A DNA stretch of 34,917 nucleotides. Source: Prochlorococcus sp. AG-363-P15 (lineage in GTDB: Bacteria; Cyanobacteriota; Cyanobacteriia; PCC-6307; Cyanobiaceae). Shown in pieces: positions 17,764 through 25,080 of the stretch. A program made the translations under genes and the position numbers. The stretch lies in the NCBI GenBank assembly GCA_003278175.1, contig QCGF01000011.1, forward strand, positions 1-34,917, read 5' to 3'. Numbering within the stretch: the first letter of the stretch is position 1; every line of letters starts with the position of its first letter. The notes below the pieces were generated by a model. The model was not told the origin of the DNA, did not search any database, and saw only the letters and a program-made list of their open reading frames with translations.

Positions 17764-18958
17764 AGGGATCTAAAGGATTAACTGGAACAATCCTTCGCTT
17801 TAAAAGACTTTGGTCTAAGGAGTCTAAAAAACGCCAGTTACCTTGCCCCTTTACCCAGGGTTGGCTTTCAATTCTTGATGACAGTAATTTTATTTGTCTG
17901 GTATTAAAAGGAATTGGAGCCTTGTAATGCGCTGGAATCAGCCAACGGATTCCATTTAAATCTTTTATTTGATCAAGCCATTTAATGTAGGCATCTTTTG
18001 CCCTTGGGAAAACCAATCTCTCTACGACTGGAGCAATTTGAATGTTAGGTTGTCTTTTTCCAATTAACTCTTTAGCAGAGTCCTCCCATCCTTTTTCCCA
18101 TGAGAAGGGAAATAAACCAAAATGAGATCGAAAATCTCTTAATCCTGGTTTAAAAGCATAATTTAAAATTTTAGATAAAGGTGGTATGGATAACTTTTCA
18201 GGTCTTAAGAAAGAAGCAAACAAAACAAGCCTCAACCAACCTTTTTGTCTTGCTTCTGGAGAATCCACAAGAGGCTGATCACCTCTTTCGCGTGAGTGAA
18301 AAAGAAGCGGCGTTGGATCCAAATCAAACAATAAAGGTGGTTCAGGGTTAATAGAAATCAATGCATCTGTAACTAGAAGAGATTTAGAAGGCTTATGAAA
18401 ACATGACACTTCCTGGAATCGTCCTAAACCAATATCTACAGGACCTAAAGAGAACCAATTGCAGGTTTCTTCATGAGGAAATCCATCATCAAAAAGAGTT
18501 TTTGTTCTTCTTTTAGGTATACCAACTAATTCAGAGGGTATGTTTAAGGGAAAGCTCCATTGCCCAGGGCATAGCCATAGATCAGCTTTTGGAAAACAAC
18601 GTGATAATGCTGGAAAAGATATTTTGTGCTCTAAACCGGAAGCAGTAGGCAAAACAATTGTTAAGACTGGGCCGTATTTCTTTTCAAGTAAATTTATTTT
18701 CCCTATTAATTCATTAGTTGGAGGAAGGGGATTTACAAGCATTAATCCACCATTGACCTTAACAACAGTCAGTCGAACAGGTACAGCAACGTAATAAAGA
18801 CCTTGTAATTGCTCAAAGCTCCATATCTCATTAGAAATTAATTCACTAAAAATAGTCCTTTTACGTCCATAAGGGTAAAGAGGCAAAAGTGGCCACCATG
18901 GCCACTTTTGAGAAGCCAAATCATCATTTTTCTGAATTAAGAAATCATTTTCAGTCAC
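17753..18958 (-). CDS. DUF4336 family protein
   Basis: This is a 401-aa protein of the DUF4336 family, found in cyanobacteria and plants, with unknown activity. Visible family blocks are WPWWPLLPLYPYGRK near residue 20-34, PTASGLEHKISFPAL near 104-118 and LWLCPGQWSFPLN near 127-139. The C-terminal region holds WLIPAHYKAPIPF. I recall the family being related in fold to metallo-beta-lactamases, but no HxHxDH metal motif is present. The start is GTG at 18958, 2 nt after the stop of the metal-ABC permease gene, so it is probably the last gene of that operon. No membrane segments are seen. Confidence 0.85.
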   Translation of the reverse strand: MTENDFLIQKNDDLASQKWPWWPLLPLYPYGRKRTIFSELISNEIWSFEQLQGLYYVAVPVRLTVVKVNGGLMLVNPLPPTNELIGKINLLEKKYGPVLTIVLPTASGLEHKISFPALSRCFPKADLWLCPGQWSFPLNIPSELVGIPKRRTKTLFDDGFPHEETCNWFSLGPVDIGLGRFQEVSCFHKPSKSLLVTDALISINPEPPLLFDLDPTPLLFHSRERGDQPLVDSPEARQKGWLRLVLFASFLRPEKLSIPPLSKILNYAFKPGLRDFRSHFGLFPFSWEKGWEDSAKELIGKRQPNIQIAPVVERLVFPRAKDAYIKWLDQIKDLNGIRWLIPAHYKAPIPFNTRQIKLLSSRIESQPWVKGQGNWRFLDSLDQSLLKRRIVPVNPLDPFKD

Positions 18959-18960
18959 AT

Positions 18961-19830
18961 TTATAAATGAGTAGAGCCTTGTGACTTAAGGATCCCATAT
19001 CTGGGTGCAAAGAGAAAAGCCAAAAGGAATATAAATGTCTGAACAAGTACTATTGATCCACCTGTTTCTATATCAGACCAATAGCTAATATATACACCGA
19101 GGATACTAGAAATAGCACTGCTAAATATTGCAAGATACGTCATACGATCAAAGCGGTCTGTAAGCAAATAGGCAGTTGCTCCAGGAGTTATAAGCATTGC
19201 AACCACCAAAATAATTCCTACAGTTTGAAGCCCCGCCACTGCCGCAAGAGACAAAACAGATAGCAACAAATAATGAAGGAATCCGGTATTAATTCCGATA
19301 GATCGCGCATGCGTGGGATCAAAGCAATAAAGCATTAAATCTCTACGAAATAAAACCAGAATAGATACAACAATTCCAGATATTAATAGCGTTTGATGCA
19401 CATCACTATACGATATTCCCAAAGGACTCCCAAAAAGTATATGCATAAGATCAATATTACTTTTTATCTTAGATACTAAAACCAATCCAAGAGCAAAGAA
19501 ACCAGTAAATACAAGACCTATAACTGTATCTTCCTTAATTCTCGATTTCTGCTTTACAAAACCTATTAAGGCCACTGATCCAACACCAAAAACAAAGGCT
19601 CCAATGGAAAACGGCAAGCCAAGTGCATATGCAACAACAACACCTGGCATCACTGCATGAGAAACGGCATCACCCATCAAAGCCCACCCTTTAAGCGTCA
19701 TATAACAAGACAAAAGCCCACAAACCCCACCCACCAAAGCACTTACCATCAGTGCTCTTCGCATGAATTCATGGCTTAGAGGCTCAACAAGGAATGAAAA
19801 GGGAGATAATGAAATAAAAAGATCATTCAT
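18961..19830 (-). CDS. mntB: Manganese/zinc-type ABC transporter, permease subunit
   Basis: This is an ABC-3 family inner-membrane permease for Mn2+ or Zn2+. The 289-aa protein is very hydrophobic, with about eight membrane segments. It includes the conserved cytoplasmic loop MTLKGWALMGDAVSHAVMPGVVVAY near residue 44-68 that contacts the ATPase. Later segments include VAGLQTVGIILVVAMLITPGATAYLL. The start ATG lies 8 nt inside the ATPase gene, so translation is likely coupled. The manganese label depends on the binding protein, whose ligand pattern is of the Mn type; a zinc role is not excluded. Confidence 0.9.
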   Translation of the reverse strand: MNDLFISLSPFSFLVEPLSHEFMRRALMVSALVGGVCGLLSCYMTLKGWALMGDAVSHAVMPGVVVAYALGLPFSIGAFVFGVGSVALIGFVKQKSRIKEDTVIGLVFTGFFALGLVLVSKIKSNIDLMHILFGSPLGISYSDVHQTLLISGIVVSILVLFRRDLMLYCFDPTHARSIGINTGFLHYLLLSVLSLAAVAGLQTVGIILVVAMLITPGATAYLLTDRFDRMTYLAIFSSAISSILGVYISYWSDIETGGSIVLVQTFIFLLAFLFAPRYGILKSQGSTHL

Positions 19831-20623
19831 TAATTAAATCAGCTGAAGATTCTGGGCCTGACAGGACATCAGGAGGCATGCCACCAAATGTCATACTCAA
19901 GTTCTCCTTAGTAAAAATCTTGGATGTTTCTCCGTACGCCAAAACTGTTTTATTTATTAGTACAACCAGATCACAAAAATCTCTAACATGACTTAAATCA
20001 TGAGTTGATATAAGAATCGTTCTATCCTCATTTTTAAACTGAATAAACAACTCAGACATAAGCTTTTCTGTACGCACATCTACACCTGAAAAAGGTTCAT
20101 CCAAAAGCAAAACTGAAGCTCTTTGAGCAATCGCTCGGGCGAGGAATGCTCTTTTACGTTGACCTCCTGAAAGGGCGCCTATTGGACGAGCTCGCAATTC
20201 AAGAAGCTCCACTCGCTCAAGAGCATGCCAGACAGCCTGCCTATCTGACTCCCTTGGAATTCTAAGAATGTTCATAGATCCATACCGCCCCATCATCACA
20301 ACATCCCAGACACTAACTGGGAAAGAACAGTCAATGCCTTCATTTTGAGGCACATAAGCGACAGCCTGGTCTCGCTGAGCTTTATGAACAGCAACTCCAT
20401 TAATTCGAATATTGCCTCGAGAAGGGCGCACAAACCCCATTAAAGCTTTAAAGAAAGTCGACTTACCGGCTCCATTCATGCCAACCAGGCCACAAATTGC
20501 CCCTGACTTCAACTTAAGACTCGCGTCATAGAGAGCTACTGTCCCGTTATAGTCAACGCATAGTCCACTAGCTTCTATCCCTAGAGGAAAAGCTTGGCCA
20601 TCAGTAAAAGAATCATTCATCAT
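19823..20623 (-). CDS. mntA: Manganese/zinc-type ABC transporter, ATPase subunit
   Basis: This is the cytoplasmic ATPase that powers the metal importer. In 266 aa it shows Walker A GMNGAGKST at 48-56, Q-loop VPQNEGID near 91-98, signature LSGGQRKR at 151-158, Walker B VLLLDEPFSGVD at 171-182 and the switch histidine in ISTHDLSHV. The ATG at 20623 overlaps the TGA of the binding-protein gene (ATGATGA). A second ATG directly follows at 20620. It sits between binding protein and permease in the usual order for cluster A-I metal importers. Confidence 0.94.
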   Translation of the reverse strand: MMNDSFTDGQAFPLGIEASGLCVDYNGTVALYDASLKLKSGAICGLVGMNGAGKSTFFKALMGFVRPSRGNIRINGVAVHKAQRDQAVAYVPQNEGIDCSFPVSVWDVVMMGRYGSMNILRIPRESDRQAVWHALERVELLELRARPIGALSGGQRKRAFLARAIAQRASVLLLDEPFSGVDVRTEKLMSELFIQFKNEDRTILISTHDLSHVRDFCDLVVLINKTVLAYGETSKIFTKENLSMTFGGMPPDVLSGPESSADLINE

Positions 20624-21573
20624 TTCACAATAAGACCCTCAGAAAGACCTTTCTGAATTAACTGAACATTATGTCTTTGTAAGTCAATCAAAGTTGGAGC
20701 AGGCCCACTCGCTTCAGATAGAGAATCCACATAAAATGTTCCTCCAAATTTAGCTCCACTAGATTTTGCTACTTCAATCTGAGCCTTGGAACTAACAGTA
20801 CTTTCACAGAAAATTGTTGGTATTTCCCTTTGCTTAACTTTATTGATCAACTTGAGCATACGCTTCGGCGTGACCTGACTTTCAGCATTAACTGGCCAGA
20901 GATATGCTTCTTCCATTCCATAGTCATGAGTTAAATATGTAAAGGCACCCTCACATGTAACAAGAACTCTTCTTTTCTTTGGAATACTTGACAAAATTTC
21001 TCTTAACTCATTATCAAGCTTTTGCAGCTTCTGTTTATATTTCACAGCATTATTTAAGTAAATATCTTTTCCTAAAGGGTCAATAGAAGTAAATCCCGAG
21101 ACAAGGTTGTCTACATACTTCATAGTCCTTTGAGGTGACATCCAAGCATGTGGATTAGGCTTGCCAGCATAGACATCACCTTCTATTAATAAAGGCTTAA
21201 TACCATTAGTCAATACAATACTTGGTACACTGCCAGCAGCTGCAGTAAATTTTTTTGCCCACAATTCCAAACCCAAACCATTTTCAATGATAAGTACGGC
21301 CTTAGATGCTTTTATCAAATCGCTTGGGGTTGGCTGATATCCATGTATTTCAGAGCCGAATTTAGTAACTGACTCAACAACTAATCTTTCACCAGCAACA
21401 TTTCTAGCTATATCAGCTAAAATTGTAAAAGTAGTTAGAACCAAAGGCTTGTCATTTCTTTCATTCTGAATTAGATATTGCCTAGAGTTCGTACAAGAAG
21501 ATAGTAAAGCTATTAAGAAACAAAAAAAGGTGACTACAGGAATAGATCTAATTTTAACAAAAAGGTTTTTCAT
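20620..21573 (-). CDS. mntC: Manganese-type ABC transporter, substrate-binding lipoprotein
   Basis: This is a cluster A-I metal-binding lipoprotein feeding the permease from the periplasm. The 317-aa protein has a signal peptide ending in lipobox LSSC with C27 as the lipidated cysteine. Four metal ligands are recognisable by comparison with MntC/PsaA: H77 in EIHGYQPT, H142 in NPHAWMSP, E208 in TCEGAF and D283 in YVDSLSE. A glutamate at the third position and the lack of a histidine-rich loop favour manganese over zinc (ZnuA proteins have a histidine there). It is the first gene of the operon, with a promoter-like TATAAT about 55 nt upstream of its start. Confidence 0.92.
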   Translation of the reverse strand: MKNLFVKIRSIPVVTFFCFLIALLSSCTNSRQYLIQNERNDKPLVLTTFTILADIARNVAGERLVVESVTKFGSEIHGYQPTPSDLIKASKAVLIIENGLGLELWAKKFTAAAGSVPSIVLTNGIKPLLIEGDVYAGKPNPHAWMSPQRTMKYVDNLVSGFTSIDPLGKDIYLNNAVKYKQKLQKLDNELREILSSIPKKRRVLVTCEGAFTYLTHDYGMEEAYLWPVNAESQVTPKRMLKLINKVKQREIPTIFCESTVSSKAQIEVAKSSGAKFGGTFYVDSLSEASGPAPTLIDLQRHNVQLIQKGLSEGLIVK

Positions 21574-21736
21574 ATAAATTATTATTGTCTATTTAAAAAA
21601 AGTAGAATAAATAATTGGATCCAAAAGATTATAGCCCTAAGCATCAGGGTTTATTAAATTGAATATTACATAAAGTTATAAGGAGATAAATACTTTTATT
21701 GATCTATAGATAATACCAAAAGGCAAGCAATATATT
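21574..21736. other. 163-bp AT-rich gap between the DUF697-type gene and mntC
   Basis: Apart from the candidate promoter described at 21628-21651, this gap holds a perfect 10-bp palindrome (ATCTATAGAT, 21702-21711) and no open frame worth calling. I see no terminator for the gene ending at 21737. Confidence 0.5.
21628..21651 (-). promoter_or_regulatory. Candidate promoter and inverted repeat upstream of the manganese transporter
   Basis: On the minus strand a perfect TATAAT box covers 21633-21628. Directly upstream of it lies an imperfect inverted repeat with CCCT/AGGG arms and a 7-nt centre (arms 21635-21638 and 21646-21649, extendable with one mismatch), placed between the -10 box and where a -35 box would be. 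The -35 region is AT-rich without a good match. Transcription would begin near 21620, giving a leader of about 47 nt. The repeat could be an operator for a metal sensor, but this is inference. Confidence 0.45.
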
Positions 21737-23104
21737 TTATAAGGCTTCTATAAATGTTGTATTGATTTTGGGATCTTTAGAACTATCATCAATCCAATTA
21801 GTTGCTTGTTTTAAAAAAGTATTCCAATTTAAACGTTCTTCTTTTGAGGCTCTTTCTATCAGTTGCGGAGCTTCTCTCTTCAAAGCTTCTAAATCAGGTT
21901 CTGAAACGCCATTGTTCAAAGCCAACCAATCGGCCATAGATCTTCCAACAACTCTAGTTAAATAGGCAGCACTAAGAGCTTGCATTGTTCCTGCCGCAAG
22001 CCAACTACTGCCATGTAGCTTGGCGACACTCAAAATCGCATGGCCGCTCCATTCAACAACACCTTGGGCTATTGCAACTCCAGCTAATTGCTTGGCAATA
22101 ACCTGCAAAGATTCACTATCCCAAGAGCATGACCATATCTTTGCCATTTCTTTAATCATTAATCCATTTGCAACTGAAAGTGCCAATAGATCTGTTGAAG
22201 GAACTGGTGAAGCAAAAACAGCTCCAGCGACAGCCCATTGAGTCCGCTGTTGAATGACTTTAAATTTATTTCTGCGTAATTGTTCAAGGTCTGCTTGCCA
22301 GGAGCAATGAAGTCGCTCAAGTTGTCTCTGCTTAGTATTATCTATATTTTTTTTAGGTTGCTTTAAAAAGTTGCGCACAGGATGCAAAAGATTTCCAAGA
22401 TCTTGATGTGAATCATTCCATGGAAGTATTCGATTATTCCACCTTTCAGGCAACTGAGCTTTCAATTCAGTTAATTGCTCAGCCCAATCAGAAGATTTAT
22501 CACTAACCATTACCCAGGAAGGTTGATCTTGGGGAATTTGCTCAAGCCATAGAAGATCTGAAGCTCTTAAAGGCAAACTTAAAATATAAACAAGACAATC
22601 TTGATCAAAAAGTGATTTGGGCCAAATCCAGGATTTACCTTTTAAAGGAAGCGAAGATGTCCAGGAAAGACTTAGTGATTGCTCACAAGATATTGCTGAT
22701 TGAATCAACTCTTTGTCAGGAAGGATTGATCCGGTAGTACACACAAAAGCTAATTTCTGGGGAGATTCCCTGTCGAGAATTGAATTTAGAGACTTAATTC
22801 TTTTGTTCAACTCCTGAGACTTATGGTTTTCATCGTCCAAAGCTTCGAATTGTTCAAGAACATTTTGACAGCGCCGAATCCATCCTTGAACAGACTTAGG
22901 TGCATCAAACCTTGACTTTAGGGGACTTGAAAGCCAAAACATCCCGGCTCCTATTGCCAAAATCCCTATTCCACCTCCAGGAACATGCGCCAAATCGGTC
23001 AAGGCCCATTGTCCGATCGCTAAGGAGCCCAAAAGAAAAGCACCCTTTATTAGGTTTCCGGTAGGAAACGTAATAACACTTGGCTGTAGGAACGGGATTT
23101 TCAC
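21737..23104 (-). CDS. Membrane protein with DUF697/YcjF-like C-terminal domain and degenerate GTPase-like middle
   Basis: This 455-aa protein has two N-terminal hydrophobic segments (about 18-38 and 43-60). A middle region of about 75-260 has the spacing of a small GTPase domain but lacks its motifs. The C-terminal region (about 285-440; TQWAVAGAVFASPVPSTDLLAL and LAGVAIAQGVVEWSGHAI) resembles DUF697, which in many cyanobacterial proteins follows a GTPase domain. Where a P-loop is expected (FVCTTGSILPDKELI) there is no GxxxxGK[ST], and VSDKSSDW stands where NKxD would be. The start is GTG at 23104, closed upstream by TGA within five codons and with no nearby ATG. The function is unknown; it may be a pseudo-GTPase membrane scaffold. 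Confidence 0.75.
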   Translation of the reverse strand: MKIPFLQPSVITFPTGNLIKGAFLLGSLAIGQWALTDLAHVPGGGIGILAIGAGMFWLSSPLKSRFDAPKSVQGWIRRCQNVLEQFEALDDENHKSQELNKRIKSLNSILDRESPQKLAFVCTTGSILPDKELIQSAISCEQSLSLSWTSSLPLKGKSWIWPKSLFDQDCLVYILSLPLRASDLLWLEQIPQDQPSWVMVSDKSSDWAEQLTELKAQLPERWNNRILPWNDSHQDLGNLLHPVRNFLKQPKKNIDNTKQRQLERLHCSWQADLEQLRRNKFKVIQQRTQWAVAGAVFASPVPSTDLLALSVANGLMIKEMAKIWSCSWDSESLQVIAKQLAGVAIAQGVVEWSGHAILSVAKLHGSSWLAAGTMQALSAAYLTRVVGRSMADWLALNNGVSEPDLEALKREAPQLIERASKEERLNWNTFLKQATNWIDDSSKDPKINTTFIEAL

Positions 23105-23232
23105 GAAACTAATTCAGAACCCATATATTTATTATTTTTAGCCAAATTAGTAAGACAAGCAAATCTCAAACAGCCTAAGTAGCCATAAATAAAGGCTTTT
23201 CATAGAAATCAGATTACAAAGAGTAACCGAGA

Positions 23233-23351
23233 GCTCCTTCTGGATTGCATCAAATACACTTCATGAGATGTGAATCTGCTGAAGGAGCGTGGAAAAATCG
23301 TCACAAGGATGGCGTCTATGAGTCACACTGCTTTGATATTCAATAGAAGGA
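23233..23351 (+). promoter_or_regulatory. Candidate translational-control leader: competing helices around the ribosome binding site
   Basis: GCTCCTTC at 23233-23240 is perfectly complementary to GAAGGAGC at 23281-23288 (8 bp, 40-nt loop). The same CU-rich segment, 23235-23242, can instead pair with TAGAAGGA at 23344-23351 (7 Watson-Crick pairs plus one G-U). That second partner contains the likely Shine-Dalgarno sequence of the gene starting at 23353. Inside the 40-nt loop, CACTTC/GATGTG can form a smaller hairpin with one mismatch. Two mutually exclusive folds would hide or free the ribosome binding site. No known riboswitch class is recognised. Confidence 0.35.
23263..23346 (+). CDS. Possible 27-codon small ORF in the leader of the RGG-protein gene
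   Basis: An ATG at 23263 opens 27 sense codons ending in TAG at 23344-23346, six bases before the ATG of the next gene and in the same frame. The peptide begins MRCESAEGAWKN and ends SHCFDIQ, with C3, H14, H22 and C23. No clear Shine-Dalgarno precedes it. It could be a leader peptide, a decayed N-terminal extension of the following gene, or chance. There is no homologue I recognise. Confidence 0.2.
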   Translation: MRCESAEGAWKNRHKDGVYESHCFDIQ

Positions 23352-23352
23352 C

Positions 23353-23967
23353 ATGGGAAATTCCTACGGAGATCCTCAACAAAATAGAAATTATGAGGGC
23401 AACCGAGATAATTACAGGGGAGGCATGAGGGGTGGAAGAGGTCAAGGGAATAGAGGGCCTGGAGGAAGAGAAGGTGGCGGATTTCGCATAAGACTCAGCG
23501 ATAATGAAATGAGAGCTTCACGCTCACTACAAGAGGCCTTCAACCTTCGATCTACTGTTGCAGTACTTGGATTTGCAATTAGAACACTTGCTCAAATGCT
23601 TGAGGAAGGAAAATTAGATGGGCTTGTTGCAGAAATTCGTGCAAACACATCACAAGGGTCCAGCAGAAGAAATGAAGGCAATCAAGGGGCTAGAAGAAAT
23701 AGTTTTGATGGGGAAAGGCAAGACCTAAATAGATCAGGACCCAAAGCAAATCCTTTTGCAAGGCCAGAAAAGCCCCAGCCAAGTGCGACTGATGGAAATG
23801 AGGCAGAACAAAATCAATCAGAAGAAAACCAAAGCACTATTCAGAATGACAATTCAGGAAGCGAAGTTGAGGCTATTGATCACTCATCACCTGTAGAAAG
23901 TACAGGCCAAGTTGAAGGGACTAACGAAGTAGATAAAAATAACTCAACTAATTCAAGCCAGAGTTGA
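23353..23967 (+). CDS. RGG-rich protein with ribbon-helix-helix-like core
   Basis: I do not recognise a named family for this 204-aa protein. Residues 1-43 are Gly/Arg/Asn-rich with RGG-type repeats (YRGGMRGGRGQG and nearby), typical of nucleic-acid-binding tails. Residues 44-83 (FRIRLSDNEM, then SLQEAFNLRSTVAVLG) have the strand-helix-turn-helix pattern of ribbon-helix-helix (CopG/Arc-like) DNA-binding domains. A short helix runs to about 97. Residues 98-204 are low-complexity, first basic and then rich in Glu, Asn, Gln and Ser. The ATG at 23353 is preceded by GAAGGA, which overlaps a possible structured leader. trpS follows after 3 nt. A role as a nucleoid or RNA-associated regulator is inference. 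Confidence 0.75.
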   Translation: MGNSYGDPQQNRNYEGNRDNYRGGMRGGRGQGNRGPGGREGGGFRIRLSDNEMRASRSLQEAFNLRSTVAVLGFAIRTLAQMLEEGKLDGLVAEIRANTSQGSSRRNEGNQGARRNSFDGERQDLNRSGPKANPFARPEKPQPSATDGNEAEQNQSEENQSTIQNDNSGSEVEAIDHSSPVESTGQVEGTNEVDKNNSTNSSQS

Positions 23968-23970
23968 TAA

Positions 23971-24996
23971 GTGAATCGAAAGCGTGTTCTATCTGGTGTC
24001 CAACCAACTGGGGCAATACATCTAGGAAACTGGATTGGTGCAATACGAAACTGGGTCGAGCTACAAAAAAGCCATGAAACATATGTATGTGTAGTAGACC
24101 TACATGCAATAACTATCCCTCATGATCCTAAATTACTAGCAAAAAATACACTTAGCACAGCCGCTTTATATGTTGCATGCGGCATGAATCCAAAGGAATG
24201 TTCAATATTTATACAAAGTCACATCTCAGCACATAGTGAACTTTGCTGGTTGCTTAATTGCATAACTCCAATCAATTGGTTAGAACGTATGATTCAGTTC
24301 AAAGAAAAAGCAATAAAGCAAGGAGAGAATGTTTCTGTAGGATTGCTGGACTATCCAGTTTTAATGGCTGCCGATATTCTCCTATATGATGCTGATCTAG
24401 TACCTGTAGGTGAAGACCAAAAGCAACATCTAGAACTTGCAAGGGATATTGCCCAACAACGCATTAACTCTCGTTTTAGTTTAGACAATAGAGAAATCTT
24501 GAAGGTTCCTAAGCCCTTAATAATGAAAGACAGTGCCAAAGTAATGAGTCTTACTGAGGGCACAAGTAAAATGAGCAAAAGTGACCCGAACGAAAATAGT
24601 AGAATTACTCTTTTAGATCCCCCAGATGTAGTTACAAAAAAAATAAAGCGTGCCAAAACTGATTCATATTTAGGACTTGAATTTAATAATCCTGAACGAC
24701 CAGAAGCAGACAACCTTCTAAATATTTATGCGATCTTAAGTGGATCAGGGAGAGAAGTTGTAGCCAAAGAATGCTCAAGTATGGGCTGGGGAAAATTCAA
24801 GCCTTTGCTCACTGATGCAATTATCGCCTCAATCGAACCTATTCAAACCAGATACAAAGAACTTATAGCTGATCAGGGAGAAGTTCAACGGATCCTTGAT
24901 CAGGGGAAAGAACAAGCTCAGGAAGTAGCTGATGTAACTCTAAAACGAGTAAAAACAGCTATAGGTCTACTTGGCAATGCCAAAGCTAATTATTAA
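23971..24996 (+). CDS. trpS: Tryptophanyl-tRNA synthetase
   Basis: This class I synthetase charges tRNA-Trp. The 341-aa protein has LSGVQPTGAIHLGNWIGAI at 7-25 with the HIGH-type motif HLGN. DLHAITIPHDP and VGEDQKQHLELARDIA (the tryptophan pocket and dimer region) follow, and KMSKS lies at 200-204. The start is GTG at 23971, 3 nt after the stop of the preceding gene; no in-frame ATG precedes the catalytic core. Length is normal for bacterial TrpRS. Confidence 0.97.
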   Translation: MNRKRVLSGVQPTGAIHLGNWIGAIRNWVELQKSHETYVCVVDLHAITIPHDPKLLAKNTLSTAALYVACGMNPKECSIFIQSHISAHSELCWLLNCITPINWLERMIQFKEKAIKQGENVSVGLLDYPVLMAADILLYDADLVPVGEDQKQHLELARDIAQQRINSRFSLDNREILKVPKPLIMKDSAKVMSLTEGTSKMSKSDPNENSRITLLDPPDVVTKKIKRAKTDSYLGLEFNNPERPEADNLLNIYAILSGSGREVVAKECSSMGWGKFKPLLTDAIIASIEPIQTRYKELIADQGEVQRILDQGKEQAQEVADVTLKRVKTAIGLLGNAKANY

Positions 24997-25009
24997 TAAG
25001 AAATAGAAT

Positions 25010-25033
25010 TACAATGATTTTATTGTATATAAT
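25010..25033 (+). promoter_or_regulatory. Candidate thrS promoter with adjacent inverted repeat
   Basis: A perfect TATAAT lies at 25028-25033 in the 84-nt gap before thrS. Immediately upstream is a perfect 6-bp inverted repeat, TACAAT at 25010-25015 and ATTGTA at 25022-25027, with a 6-nt centre. There is no good -35 match. Transcription would start near 25040 with a leader of about 40 nt. The repeat might be an operator; AT-rich sequence makes chance palindromes common. Confidence 0.4.
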
Positions 25034-25080
25034 TAATAAATGAGATCTTTTCAAGCAAAGAACAAAGAAAACATTTAATT

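Larger units (their letters stand above)
23105..23352. other. 248-bp divergent intergenic region with structured leader
   Basis: This is the longest gap in the window. The left half (23105-23200) is AT-rich and should hold the outward promoters of both flanking genes, although no consensus pair stands out. The right half (about 23225-23352) is less AT-rich. It carries the inverted repeat at 23233-23288 and a possible 27-codon reading frame, which are listed separately. Confidence 0.6.

Noticed and set aside
21702-21711. Perfect palindrome ATCTATAGAT as an operator
   Set aside because: It is short and in very AT-rich sequence, far from the candidate promoter; chance is the simpler explanation.
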